In this document: piece after piece, positions 9,133-18,951 of the stretch
How the letters are laid out: each line of letters opens with the position of its first letter
Position numbering within the stretch: position 1 is the first letter of the stretch
Origin: JBGVMW01 sp045125095
Lineage (GTDB): Bacteria; Bacillota; Clostridia; Lachnospirales; Lachnospiraceae
Assembly: GCA_045125095.1 (NCBI GenBank)
Contig: JBGVMW010000127.1
Location: 38,105 to 102,104 of the forward strand
Direction of reading: 5' to 3'
Length of the DNA stretch: 64,000 nt
Made by a program: the position numbers and the translations under genes
Notes under the pieces: generated by a model
Database searches by the model: none
Told to the model about the DNA's origin: nothing
What the model saw: only the letters and a program-made list of their open reading frames with translations

Positions 9133-10347
9133 CTATGCTTCGATACGAATACGGTTTCTAATCATATCTGTCTGCTCTGCTTTCGCACGGAAATCTGCTT
9201 CTGACATTTCAGCTGTAACAAAACCGAACTCGCCTTCTAAACCATCAACAGTAACTACTTCACCTTTACCGAAAATTGCTTCTAATTTTGCTGCATCTGC
9301 TGCTGTACCATTTGCGCGGATGAAGAAACGACGTACCGCACTATCAATCGATGTCAGCTCTAATTTTTCTGAACTCCAGTCATTCATAATACTACGATGC
9401 ATATGTTTTGCCGCATCCATAACATCGGCTACTACTGCGCTGGCAGTTGGAAGCTTACCTGCACCACTTCCATAGAACATTACATCACCTAATACATTTC
9501 CATGTACGAAAATTCCATTAAATACACCGTTTACACTAAATAATGGATGTGTCTGTGGCACGAAGAAAGGGGCAACCATTGCATAGAATTTATTTTCCAC
9601 CTTTTTGCTGGATGCTAACAACTTGATTGCATAGCCCATCTTCTTTGCAAACTTGATGTCTTCTGCTGTGATTTTTGTGATACCTTCTGTATAAATATCT
9701 TCATAATCTACCTGGTTACCAAATGCAAGGGAAGATAAAATTGCAATCTTACGGCATGCATCATATCCTTCCACATCAGCTTCCGGATTACGTTCTGCAT
9801 ATCCCTTATCCTGCGCATCCTTTAATACATCATCAAATTCAGAACCTTCGTCTGCCATTTTGGACATGATGTAGTTTGTTGTACCGTTTAAGATACCAGT
9901 AATTTCTTCAATTTCATTCGATGTAAGAGAGCAGTTCAAAGGACGAATAATCGGAATACCGCCACCAACACTCGCTTCAAATAAGAAGTTGATTCCTTTT
10001 TCATGTGCGATTTCTAATAATTCTGCACCATGCTTTGCCACTAATTCCTTATTAGAGGTACAAACACTCTTTCCAGCTTCTAATGCCTGCTTTACAAATG
10101 TATATGCAGGATTTACACCACCCATCACTTCTACGACAATTTTAATTTCTTCATCCTTTAAAATCACATCGTAATCGTGAACAATCTTTTCCTGAATCGG
10201 ATCTCCCGGGAAATCTCTTAAATCAAGCACATACTTAATTTCAATTTCATCACCGATCTTTTTGTTGATTGGCTCCTGGTTCGTGTTTAATACTTCCACT
10301 ACACCTGATCCTACTGTACCATAACCTAATACTGCAATTTTAATCAT
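9133..10347 (-). CDS. hom: Homoserine dehydrogenase
   Basis: Reduces aspartate semialdehyde to homoserine with NAD(P)H, the branch point to threonine and methionine. Rossmann start MIKIAVLGYGTVGSGVV; then VCTSNKELVAKHG, the catalytic region GILNGTTNYIMSKM, and EADVEGYDACRKIAILSSLAFG. A C-terminal ACT-like region begins near VRRFFIRANG. Start chosen at ATG 10347 (404 residues), preceded by GAGG; an upstream GTG adds 7 residues with no good site. The stop-to-start gap to the upstream ACT gene is 38 bases, so the two form an operon. Confidence 0.96.
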   Translation of the reverse strand: MIKIAVLGYGTVGSGVVEVLNTNQEPINKKIGDEIEIKYVLDLRDFPGDPIQEKIVHDYDVILKDEEIKIVVEVMGGVNPAYTFVKQALEAGKSVCTSNKELVAKHGAELLEIAHEKGINFLFEASVGGGIPIIRPLNCSLTSNEIEEITGILNGTTNYIMSKMADEGSEFDDVLKDAQDKGYAERNPEADVEGYDACRKIAILSSLAFGNQVDYEDIYTEGITKITAEDIKFAKKMGYAIKLLASSKKVENKFYAMVAPFFVPQTHPLFSVNGVFNGIFVHGNVLGDVMFYGSGAGKLPTASAVVADVMDAAKHMHRSIMNDWSSEKLELTSIDSAVRRFFIRANGTAADAAKLEAIFGKGEVVTVDGLEGEFGFVTAEMSEADFRAKAEQTDMIRNRIRIEA

Positions 10348-10385
10348 TACTAACCTCGCTTCTGCCACTTTGGCGTCTTTGATTT

Positions 10386-10829
10386 CTATCCTTTTGATAG
10401 TATTTTTACATAATGAATGCCTTTTAAGCTTTCCATATCAGATATCATTTTAGAAACATCATCTGTGGTTTGTAAAATTTCCACACTCAAGGTAAGAGAG
10501 GCAACTCCGCTTACCGGTATGCTCTGATGAATCGTCAATATATTTGCTTTTGAATTGGCTACACATTTTAACACATCTGATAACAATCCTGGTTCGTCAT
10601 CTAATTGTAAAACAAAATTAATCGTTCTCCCCTTTGCACCCTCATGGAACGGAAAAATATCATCCTTATACTTATAGAAAGAACTTCTGCTGATTCCCAC
10701 CATATCCGTAGCTTCCTGCACAGACAATACTTTTTCAGAATCTAATAATTCCTTAGCTTCCACTACTTTGCGAAGAACCTCCGGTACGGCCTTTTGCTTT
10801 ACTACAAAATACTTATTCGCATCCGCCAT
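10386..10829 (-). CDS. ACT-domain regulator (UPF0735/PheB family)
   Basis: A 147-residue protein: an N-terminal helix-turn-helix-like part (LSVQEATDMVGISRSSFYKYKDDIFPF) joined to a C-terminal ACT domain (INFVLQLDDEPGLLSDVLKCVANSKANILTIHQ). ACT domains bind amino acids. The position immediately upstream of hom suggests it senses an aspartate-family amino acid, but that is inference. GGAGG precedes the ATG. First gene of the ACT-hom-mutase unit. Confidence 0.88.
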   Translation of the reverse strand: MADANKYFVVKQKAVPEVLRKVVEAKELLDSEKVLSVQEATDMVGISRSSFYKYKDDIFPFHEGAKGRTINFVLQLDDEPGLLSDVLKCVANSKANILTIHQSIPVSGVASLTLSVEILQTTDDVSKMISDMESLKGIHYVKILSKG

Positions 10830-10921
10830 ATTTTATCCTCCATACCTAACAGACACCCCATAGTCGTTTATCTTAAAAGCTTCGTGTATGTTGACCAAAT
10901 ACATCTGTCTTCACTTGAAAG

Positions 10922-10950
10922 ATATTATCATATCTATTATTAGAAATCAA
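10922..10950 (-). promoter_or_regulatory. Promoter of the ACT-hom unit
   Basis: TTGATT (10945-10950), 17-base spacer and TAATAT (10922-10927) on the minus strand, about 95 bases before the ACT gene start. Confidence 0.65.
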
Positions 10951-11066
10951 CCATTTTCTTACATCTGAACCAGTCGTACATCCATGACACCAGACCTTAG
11001 TCCATCTTTTTTCACAAAATGTGTTCCTATTTTATCCTTTATATCATACCGAGTGTACTGACATGT

Positions 11067-11107
11067 AAAAAGAAGCAGGCTTTGCTTTCTAATGTACAAA
11101 GTCTGCT
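11067..11107 (-). terminator. Intrinsic terminator after cheW
   Basis: GCAGACTTTG and CAAAGCCTGC pair with one mismatch and are followed by TTCTTTTT on the minus strand. Confidence 0.8.
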
Positions 11108-11123
11108 CCTCCTGTATCAATCT

Positions 11124-11594
11124 TTACGACTGTTCTTTCTGGCTCTCCACAAAATTTTCAATATCTTCTGCTTCTTCCTCAGTAATCAATTGCTCCACAT
11201 TTAGCATAATAATTAATTTATCACTTGGTTTTGCAATCGAATCTAAATATTTTGTCTGCTGGCTTTTAATAATCGGTGGTGCCTCAGATATTTTTTCACC
11301 TGCAATGTCGATGATTTCTTCTACCGCTTCCACCTCAAGAGCAATGTGCATATCACCTCGATTAATGATAATGAGCTGCACCTCTGTTCCTGTTAATTCC
11401 GGGCAATTGAATTTACGACAAAGGCTATACACTGGCACTATCTCACCACGCAGATAAATAATCCCCTTAATACAGGATGGTGCATTCGGTATCGGCACCA
11501 CCGTCTGTTCGCGTTCAATACCGCTAATTAAACTAATGTCAATACCATAACTTTGTCCATGCACTCGAAATACAATTGATTTTACTCCCTTCAT
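11124..11594 (-). CDS. cheW: Chemotaxis coupling protein CheW
   Basis: A single CheW domain of 156 residues (SIVFRVHGQSYGIDISLISGI, then CIKGIIYLRGEIVPVYSLCRKF and IALEVEAVEEII). CheW links chemoreceptors to the CheA kinase in the polar array. It stands away from other chemotaxis genes, 4 bases after the prfB stop, so it is probably cotranscribed with secA-prfB. With yjfB at 22.7 kb it hints that the organism is, or descends from, a motile one. Confidence 0.9.
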   Translation of the reverse strand: MKGVKSIVFRVHGQSYGIDISLISGIEREQTVVPIPNAPSCIKGIIYLRGEIVPVYSLCRKFNCPELTGTEVQLIIINRGDMHIALEVEAVEEIIDIAGEKISEAPPIIKSQQTKYLDSIAKPSDKLIIMLNVEQLITEEEAEDIENFVESQKEQS

Positions 11595-11598
11595 ACCC

Positions 11599-12718
11599 CT
11601 ACTCCTCCCTTCTGTCTGTATGGGTCCATTTTAAATATGCATTCATAAAGGCATCCAGATTACCATCCATCACACCATTTACGTTGCTGGTTTCTTCATT
11701 GGTTCTATGGTCTTTCACCATAGAATACGGTTGCATGACATAGGAGCGAATCTGATTGCCCCAGCCAATCTCTTTTACTTCACCGCGGATTCCTGATGTT
11801 TTTTCTTCATTCTCCTGCTTTTTCAAAAGATACAGCTTCGCTTTTAACATCTGCATTGCTTTATCCTTATTCATATGCTGGGAACGTTCATTCTGACACT
11901 GTACCACAATTCCCGTTGGCAAATGCGTAATACGAATAGCTGATGACGTTTTATTGATGTGCTGACCACCCGCACCACTGGAACGGTATGTATCAATTCT
12001 TAAATCTTCATCTCGCACTTCTACCTCTACATCCTCCTCAATATCAGGCATTACATCCATTGAGGCAAAGGATGTCTGACGTTTGCCATTGGCATTGAAT
12101 GGCGAAATACGAACCAGACGGTGAATTCCCTTTTCTGATTTTAAAAATCCATAGGCATTTTCACCATTTACCTGGAAGGTAACAGACTTTATGCCTGCTT
12201 CTTCTCCCTCTAAGTAATCTAATTCCTCCACTTGATAGCCTTTTGCAGCCGCCCATCGCAAATACATTCGATAGAGCATACTCACCCAGTCACAGGCTTC
12301 TGTTCCACCTGCACCGGAGTGAAGGGTAAGTATTGCACCATAATTGTCATATTCATCTGACAAAAGTGTCTTGATCTTAATAGCTTCATACTTTGTTTTG
12401 AACAATACAAACTGCTCTTCAATCTCCGGCAATACCGATGCATCATTTTCTTCGTATCCCATTTCAATGAGAATCTCTACTTCTTCATAGAGTTCTTCTA
12501 AATGATTATATACGTCAACATCATCTTTCAGACTTTTTAATTCTTTTGTCATCGCCTGAGACTTTTCCGGATCTTCCCAGAAATCCGGAGCTTCCATGTT
12601 GCGCTCTAGTTCTTCAATTCTTTGACTTTTCGATGCCAAGTCAAAGTGAATCCCTCATTTCTTCTAATGGTGCCTGATATGCTAACAATTCCTGCTTGTA
12701 TGCATCTAATTCTACCAC
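11599..12718 (-). CDS. prfB: Peptide chain release factor 2 with programmed +1 frameshift
   Basis: Terminates translation at UGA and UAA. Translation starts at GTG 12718 behind AGAGGTG, runs 25 codons (12718-12644) and meets TGA at 12643-12641 in the context CTT TGA C, with ATGAGGGA upstream acting as the internal Shine-Dalgarno. A +1 slip gives GAC at 12642-12640 and continues to 11599, for 372 residues in all. GGQ is at SSGAGGQHINKTSSA and the codon-reading SPF tripeptide at RISPFNANGKRQTS. The frameshift is the well-known autoregulation by RF2 level. It follows secA by 33 bases. Confidence 0.96.
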
Positions 12719-12751
12719 CAAATCACCTCTTTTTCTTTATTTTATTAAAAT

Positions 12752-15319
12752 TTATTTTTCAAATCGTCCACAGCACTGCTTATATTTCTTTCCGGAACCG
12801 CATGGGCATGGATCGTTTGGATATACCTTATCAGCCGTGCGTTTCACTGTCTTAGGCGCCGGATCATCCTTGTTTGTACCAGTAACCTTAGCCACCTGTT
12901 CACGCTCTACCTTCTGTTCTACTCTTACGTGGAATAAAAGCTTTACTGTATCTTCCTGAATGCTCTGTGTCATGGCATCAAACATTTCATAGCCTTGCAT
13001 CTTATATTCTACCAACGGATCTCTCTGACCATATGCCTGCAGAGAAATACCCTGACGCAACTGATCCATATCATCAATATGATCCATCCACTTTTTATCA
13101 ATCATCTTAAGAAGAATGACGCGTTCTAATTCACGAATTGCTTCTGCCTCCGGGAATTCTGCTTCTTTCGCTTCATAATGCTTTACTGCTTCTTCCTTCA
13201 GATTATGTTTTAATGTATTCTTCTTCACACCCTCTAAGTCTTCTAAACGAACTTCCTTAAGTGGCATAACCGGAAGAAGTGTTCCATTTAATCCTTCTAA
13301 ATCCCACTGTTCCGGCGCAGAATCTTCTCCTGTAAAGGTATCTACTGCATTTTCAACCGTATCCGTAATCATCTTGTAGATGGAATCTCTCATGTTTTCT
13401 CCATCTAATACACGGCGGCGATCTTTGTAAATAATTTCACGCTGCTCATTCATTACCTCATCATATTTTAACAGATTTGTACGAATACCAAAGTTATTTA
13501 CTTCAATCTTCTTCTGTGCTTTTTCAATGGCATTTGTCAACATCTTATGCTGGATCTGCTCATTTTCCGGTACACCCAATGCATTAAACATTGCCATCAT
13601 TTTCTCAGAACCAAAGAGACGCATCAAATCATCTTCCAACGAAATGTAGAAACGGGATTCACCCGGATCACCCTGACGTCCGGAACGTCCACGAAGCTGG
13701 TTATCAATACGTCTGGATTCATGACGCTCTGTACCAATAATCTTAAGACCACCGGCTGCTACTGCTTCCTCATCCAGTTTAATATCCGTACCACGACCAG
13801 CCATGTTGGTTGCGATAGTAACGGCACCATGAAGTCCCGCATTGGCTACAATCTCCGCTTCCTGCTCATGATATTTTGCATTCAATACGTTATGCTTGAT
13901 ACCATTTTTACGAAGCATGTTACTTAATAATTCCGATGTTTCAATGGTAATGGTACCAACCAGTACCGGCTGTCCTTTTTCATGGGATTCCATAATATCC
14001 TGCACAACTGCATGGAACTTCTCTTTCTTTGTCTTATATACAACATCCTCATGGTCAACTCTCTGTACCGGCTTATTCGTAGGAATCGCAACAACATCCA
14101 TGCCATAGATTTCACGGAATTCCTTTTCTTCTGTAAGCGCCGTACCAGTCATACCACTGATTTTCTTAAATTTATTAAAGAAGTTCTGGAATGTGATAGT
14201 TGCTAACGTCTTACTTTCTCTCTTAACCTTTACACGCTCTTTTGCTTCAATCGCCTGATGAAGACCATCGGAGTAACGGCGTCCCGGCATGATACGTCCT
14301 GTAAATTCATCTACGATTAATACCTGGTCATCCTGTACCACGTAATCCTGATCGCGGAACATTAAATTATGCGCACGCAATGCAAGATTAATGTTATGCT
14401 GAATTTCAACGTTATCCGGGTCTGCCAGATTCTCTATATTGAAGAATTTCTCTACTTTATGAATTCCATCTTCTGTAAGGTTTACAATCTTATCTTTTTC
14501 GTTTACTACGAAATCGCCGGTTTCTGTGACTTCGACACCCATAATGGCATCCATCTTATTGAACTCACCACTTGCCTCACCTTTGATAAGCTGGCGAGCT
14601 AAAATATCACATGCCTCGTAAAGCTTTGTAGACTTATCACTCTGACCGGAAATAATTAACGGTGTTCTTGCTTCATCGATAAGAACGGAATCGACCTCAT
14701 CGATAATGGCATATGATAAATCTCTCAATACAAGCTGTTCCTTGTAAATAGCCATGTTATCGCGGAGATAATCAAATCCCAACTCGTTATTGGTTACATA
14801 TGTGATATCACAGGCATATGCTGCACGTCTATCATCATTGCTCATCTCACCTAAAACTACACCTACAGTAAGTCCTAAAAACTGATGAACCTGCCCCATC
14901 TGCTCTGCATCACGCTTTGCAAGATAATCATTGACAGTAATAATATGCACACCTTTACCTGTTAATGCATTTAAGTATGCAGGTAATGTAGAGACTAATG
15001 TTTTTCCTTCACCTGTACGCATTTCTGCAATACGTCCCTGATGGAGAATCATACCACCAATCAACTGCACACGATAATGTTCCATATTCAGCACACGCTT
15101 ACTTGCTTCTCTTACAGTCGCAAATGCTTCTGGCAGAAGGTCATCTAATGTCTCGCCCTTTTCTAAGCGTTCTTTAAATTCCTTTGTCTTATTCTTCAGC
15201 GCTTCGTCAGTCAATGCCTGCATCTCTGGACGCAAACTCTCCACTTTATCAATGGTAGCCTTAATTCGCTTTAACTCACGCTCGCTGTGCGTACCAAATA
15301 CTTTCTCATAAAATTTCAT
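12752..15319 (-). CDS. secA: Preprotein translocase ATPase SecA
   Basis: Motor of the Sec pathway, 855 residues. Walker A is MRTGEGKTLVSTLPAYL and Walker B DEVDSVLIDEARTPLIISG; helicase-like motif NMAGRGTDIKL and GRSGRQGDPGESRFY lie in NBD2. The C-terminal zinc-binding tail CPCGSGKKYKQCCGRF, which contacts SecB or membrane, is intact. A promoter TTGTAT-17-TACAAT lies about 100 bases upstream. Followed by prfB and cheW on the same strand. Confidence 0.98.
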   Translation of the reverse strand: MKFYEKVFGTHSERELKRIKATIDKVESLRPEMQALTDEALKNKTKEFKERLEKGETLDDLLPEAFATVREASKRVLNMEHYRVQLIGGMILHQGRIAEMRTGEGKTLVSTLPAYLNALTGKGVHIITVNDYLAKRDAEQMGQVHQFLGLTVGVVLGEMSNDDRRAAYACDITYVTNNELGFDYLRDNMAIYKEQLVLRDLSYAIIDEVDSVLIDEARTPLIISGQSDKSTKLYEACDILARQLIKGEASGEFNKMDAIMGVEVTETGDFVVNEKDKIVNLTEDGIHKVEKFFNIENLADPDNVEIQHNINLALRAHNLMFRDQDYVVQDDQVLIVDEFTGRIMPGRRYSDGLHQAIEAKERVKVKRESKTLATITFQNFFNKFKKISGMTGTALTEEKEFREIYGMDVVAIPTNKPVQRVDHEDVVYKTKKEKFHAVVQDIMESHEKGQPVLVGTITIETSELLSNMLRKNGIKHNVLNAKYHEQEAEIVANAGLHGAVTIATNMAGRGTDIKLDEEAVAAGGLKIIGTERHESRRIDNQLRGRSGRQGDPGESRFYISLEDDLMRLFGSEKMMAMFNALGVPENEQIQHKMLTNAIEKAQKKIEVNNFGIRTNLLKYDEVMNEQREIIYKDRRRVLDGENMRDSIYKMITDTVENAVDTFTGEDSAPEQWDLEGLNGTLLPVMPLKEVRLEDLEGVKKNTLKHNLKEEAVKHYEAKEAEFPEAEAIRELERVILLKMIDKKWMDHIDDMDQLRQGISLQAYGQRDPLVEYKMQGYEMFDAMTQSIQEDTVKLLFHVRVEQKVEREQVAKVTGTNKDDPAPKTVKRTADKVYPNDPCPCGSGKKYKQCCGRFEK

Positions 15320-15422
15320 AATAAATAGTTCTCCATTCCGCTGATATCATCCAGCTCTTTTTGATACAATATCATCAAAAGGTCTTATGCTTTTCTGGAC
15401 ATAAATACCCAATATGTTAAAC

Positions 15423-15451
15423 ATTGTACCACTTTATGGAGATAGATACAA
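15423..15451 (-). promoter_or_regulatory. Promoter of secA-prfB
   Basis: TTGTAT (15446-15451), 17-base spacer and TACAAT (15423-15428) on the minus strand. Confidence 0.65.
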
Positions 15452-15493
15452 TAAATTTTTCATTAAAAAGTATTTGTTTTCTAAGAAAAAATA

Positions 15494-15530
15494 CCAAAAA
15501 GAAGTCACCGGAAATGCCTCCGATGACTTC
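15494..15530 (-). terminator. Intrinsic terminator after hpf
   Basis: GAAGTCATCGGAGG and CCGGTGACTTC pair around a small loop, followed by TTTTTGG on the minus strand. Confidence 0.85.
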
Positions 15531-15536
15531 AACTTA

Positions 15537-16064
15537 TTAAAACTCTGGTTCAATTAAACCGTAAGTACTTCCTTTTCTCTTATACACTACATTCACTTCG
15601 TCTGTCTCTGCATTGCGGAATACAAAGAAATTGTGTCCTAACAATTCCATCTGTACACAAGCATCTTCCGGATACATTGGCTTCACACCAAACTTCTTGG
15701 TACGAATGATCTTTACTTCATCATCACCCTCGTAATCCTTCTCTAAAAACTCAGGAGTAAAGCTTCCGCCTCCCTGCTTTGCATCAATTAACTTGTTCTT
15801 ATACTTCTTTAACTGGCGTTCAATTACTTCTTCCACCAAATCAATTGATACATACATATCATTACTTACCTGTTCAGACCGGATAATGTTCCCCTTCACC
15901 GGAATTGTAACTTCAATCTTCTGTCTCTCTTTTTCAACACTAAGTGTTACGTGAACTTCTGTATCAGGTGTAAAATATTTCTCTAACTTGCCTATCTTAT
16001 CCTCCACTGCGGCCTTCAAACCATCTGTTACATCAATATTTCTTCCTAAAATTGTAATACGCAT
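15537..16064 (-). CDS. hpf: Ribosome hibernation promoting factor, long form
   Basis: Dimerises 70S ribosomes into inactive 100S particles in stationary phase. 175 residues: an N-terminal S30AE/YfiA domain (MRITILGRNIDVTDGLKAAV) and a C-terminal dimerisation domain (KIIRTKKFGVKPMYPEDACVQMELLGHNFFVFRNAET), which is the long Firmicute form. Start at ATG 16064 with AAGGAG nine bases upstream; a TTG three codons earlier overlaps that site and is rejected. Monocistronic between its own promoter and terminator. Confidence 0.95.
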   Translation of the reverse strand: MRITILGRNIDVTDGLKAAVEDKIGKLEKYFTPDTEVHVTLSVEKERQKIEVTIPVKGNIIRSEQVSNDMYVSIDLVEEVIERQLKKYKNKLIDAKQGGGSFTPEFLEKDYEGDDEVKIIRTKKFGVKPMYPEDACVQMELLGHNFFVFRNAETDEVNVVYKRKGSTYGLIEPEF

Positions 16065-16144
16065 GCTGTCCAACTCCTTTACCTTCTATTCACGATAATT
16101 ATACATCCGTTCGTCCCGTTGTATTTCCCCTTATCGCTAAAACC

Positions 16145-16172
16145 ATTATACCACATTTCAGAATACTTGCAA
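16145..16172 (-). promoter_or_regulatory. Promoter of hpf
   Basis: TTGCAA (16167-16172), a 16-base spacer and TATAAT (16145-16150) on the minus strand. Confidence 0.75.
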
Positions 16173-16288
16173 CCTTTTTTCTGAATTCTTTATATTTTTT
16201 CACAATTTTATCTTATTTATTGTAGCTTTTTAACAGTTTTATCTTATTTATTTCATGCAATTCTCTGATTGCTATCTACTTGACTTTT

Positions 16289-17548
16289 CTATTTCCCTTC
16301 TATCACTTCAATTGCTTTCTGGAGTTGGTTGTCTGTTCCGTCTTTTTTATACAGTTCACTATCAAATTCCAGTTCATAATTAGCTTCAATCCCTTTTCCC
16401 TGTATACATTCTCCATTCGGGAGATAATATTCTGCCACTGTCAACTTCACTGCGCTGTCATCCGGAAGATACAGAAGATTCTGTACAACACCTTTTCCGT
16501 AAGTAGTGGTTCCCACTGATTCTGCCAGTTCATAATCCTTTAACACACCAGTAAATATCTCAGAGGCACTGGCTGTATAGCCATTAGTCAGAATTACAAT
16601 CGGAACATCGACAATCTTTCCAGCTTCCGTTGCCTTAAATGCTATTTCTGCACCAGACTTATCCTTTTCTGTAACCAAAAGCCCCTGATCCACTATCATA
16701 TCAAGCATTTTTATGACTGCATTCAGACTTCCACCTGTATTACTTCGCAAATCCACAATCATACGCTCCATACCTGACTCATCCAGTTCACGCAAAGCAT
16801 TTTCAAATTGGCTGATTGTACTTTCTGAAAATTCAGATATTGCCAAATAACCAGTTGTACTCTCATCCAGCATATATGACGTTACAGAAGGAGTCTCAAT
16901 AGAACGGCGTTCTACGTCCATTTCTATTTCTTTATTTTCCCTAAGAATCGTAAGATGTACCTTAGTTCCTTCTTCACCTTTAATCTGTTTAATCTGTTCA
17001 TCAATACTGATACCCTGCATTTCTTTGTTATTGATCTTATAAATCAAATCACCGGATTGTATACCAGCCTCCTCAGCAGGGGAACCATCAAATACCTGCA
17101 CAATGGACACTAATTGTGTTGCCGTATCTAACATCAAAGTAGCTCCAATTCCACTATATGTTCCATTATAATCATCAAAGAAGGTGGTTAGCTCTTCCCT
17201 GGTGTAATACTCTGCATATTTATCTTCTGTCGCATCCAGTAAGCCCCTATAAATACCATCTTCTAATTTTTCCAAGTCATATTCCATGATTTCCGATTCA
17301 TCTAAAAGCTGTATAATCGCCTCAACTTTCTGCATTGTGCTTACGTTTCCAACCTTATACTCACTTTCTAAGTATTTCATGGTTCTGTTTTTTCCATAAT
17401 ATGTTCCGGCTGCAAATACGACTGTGCACGCCGCCACAGCTGCGCACACAGTCGTTACTATTTTTAAGGGCTTTCCTATTTTGAAATATTGTTTCTTATC
17501 TGGTTCCTGTTGAACTGTCTCCTCCTGGTTCCAATCTTTATTTTCCAT
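16289..17548 (-). CDS. Carboxy-terminal processing protease, S41 family (CtpA)
   Basis: Membrane-anchored serine protease of about 419 residues. One membrane segment (IVTTVCAAVAACTVVFAAGTYY) is near residues 30-52, then a PDZ domain (DGSPAEEAGIQSGDLIYKIN) and the S41 catalytic domain with the nucleophile in NGYTASASEIF and the lysine in TTTYGKGVVQ. I prefer ATG 17548, though upstream GTG 17575 cannot be excluded. It lies in line with ftsE, ftsX and an M23 peptidase, suggesting a role in cell-wall hydrolase control during division. Confidence 0.92.
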   Translation of the reverse strand: MENKDWNQEETVQQEPDKKQYFKIGKPLKIVTTVCAAVAACTVVFAAGTYYGKNRTMKYLESEYKVGNVSTMQKVEAIIQLLDESEIMEYDLEKLEDGIYRGLLDATEDKYAEYYTREELTTFFDDYNGTYSGIGATLMLDTATQLVSIVQVFDGSPAEEAGIQSGDLIYKINNKEMQGISIDEQIKQIKGEEGTKVHLTILRENKEIEMDVERRSIETPSVTSYMLDESTTGYLAISEFSESTISQFENALRELDESGMERMIVDLRSNTGGSLNAVIKMLDMIVDQGLLVTEKDKSGAEIAFKATEAGKIVDVPIVILTNGYTASASEIFTGVLKDYELAESVGTTTYGKGVVQNLLYLPDDSAVKLTVAEYYLPNGECIQGKGIEANYELEFDSELYKKDGTDNQLQKAIEVIEGK

Positions 17549-17587
17549 AATTTTCATTCTCCGTGTTTCCGTCACCCTATATATTTA

Positions 17588-18928
17588 TTATTTACTGATA
17601 TAATTCATTGGGTTTACATAATTACCATTCAATCGCACACCAAAATGCAAATGATTACCAGTAGAACGACCGGTCGTACCTACTGCTGCTATTACTTCAC
17701 CCTTAGATACTTTCTGCCCTGATTTTACATACAATGCAGAAGCATGCATATAGATCGTATACAGCTCACTTCCATGATCAATCATAACATAATTTCCCAT
17801 GGAAGAATTATAGCCGGCCCCCACCACAGTTCCATTATATGCTGCAAGAATATTCGAACCAGCCGGTGCTGCCAGGTCGACACCATTGTGGAATTTTTCC
17901 ACACCAAGAGTTGGATGCATACGTGTTCCATATTCACTGGAAATTCTCGTATATGCCGGACACGGCCATGCAAAGGTTCCACCATCATAGGTCAATGTTA
18001 CAGAAGACGTGCTTGATGAGCTGTCACTAGACGGCTTTTCTGTGGCAGTTGCATCACCAGAAGTAGTATTTTCCTGCTTTTTATCCTGTTTCTTCTTTTC
18101 TTCTTCCTTCTGCTTTTGCAATTCTTGTTCTTCCTGCAATTTTTTCTTAGCATCCTTCGCCTGCTGCTCTAAAATAGCAATCGTATCATTCTGCTCTTTT
18201 ATATACGCCTCGTATTCTTCAATTGACGCCTGCTTTTTATCAGCATCTGTTTCCATGCCTTCTAATTCTTCCTGCTTTGCACCAATTAAATATTCCAGAC
18301 TTTCCTGTCCATCCTGCAATTCTGCAAGCTGGTTCTCTAATGATACCTTTTCTTCTTCCAGTTTTGTTTTCAGTTCTGCAATATCATCCATTGTTTGTTG
18401 GTATTGCTCTAACATTCGGTTATCATAAGAAGACAACTCTACCACGTATTCAATTCGATTCAAAAAATCTGAGATGGAAGATGCACCTAAAAGAATTGAC
18501 AGGTAATCGGTATCGCCATTCTCATACATATATTTAATGCGAATCTTCATCAATTCATACTGCTGACGTTCTAATTCTTCTGCTTCCTTCAGTTTCTCTT
18601 CGGTATCTGCAATATCCTGCTGTAATTGTGTCACAGCAGCTTCTTTTTCCATTACCAGCTGGGTCTGACTCGACAATTGCTTATCTAATTTTTCTATATA
18701 ATCATTTATATTTTCCTTGGCAGCTTCAATATCTGCAAGGTTTTTTTTCATTTTCTCCAGTTCAGATTCCATTTCGCCGACATCACTTTTGGCATCCTCT
18801 ACTGCATCATTTGCCTGAGTGACATTCTGCTCAGCTTGAGACAAACGATCACTAGTTGCATGTGCTGTAAAACTAATGCCTGACACCAATAAAACAGTAG
18901 CAATTCCTAATATTTTTGTACTGCGCAA
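17588..18928 (-). CDS. Coiled-coil murein hydrolase activator / M23 peptidase
   Basis: Secreted protein of 446 residues with a signal peptide (ILGIATVLLVSGISFTAHA), a long coiled coil to about residue 260, a charged low-complexity linker, and a C-terminal LytM/M23 domain. The zinc ligands are present: FHNGVDLAAP and GNHLHFGV. The architecture is that of EnvC/PcsB-like partners of FtsEX; here the catalytic residues look intact. The start is TTG at 18928 behind AAAGGAG. It is directly downstream of ftsX, which supports control by FtsEX. Confidence 0.92.
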   Translation of the reverse strand: MRSTKILGIATVLLVSGISFTAHATSDRLSQAEQNVTQANDAVEDAKSDVGEMESELEKMKKNLADIEAAKENINDYIEKLDKQLSSQTQLVMEKEAAVTQLQQDIADTEEKLKEAEELERQQYELMKIRIKYMYENGDTDYLSILLGASSISDFLNRIEYVVELSSYDNRMLEQYQQTMDDIAELKTKLEEEKVSLENQLAELQDGQESLEYLIGAKQEELEGMETDADKKQASIEEYEAYIKEQNDTIAILEQQAKDAKKKLQEEQELQKQKEEEKKKQDKKQENTTSGDATATEKPSSDSSSSTSSVTLTYDGGTFAWPCPAYTRISSEYGTRMHPTLGVEKFHNGVDLAAPAGSNILAAYNGTVVGAGYNSSMGNYVMIDHGSELYTIYMHASALYVKSGQKVSKGEVIAAVGTTGRSTGNHLHFGVRLNGNYVNPMNYISK

Positions 18929-18951
18929 AACTTACTCCTTTCTGTCGTGCA

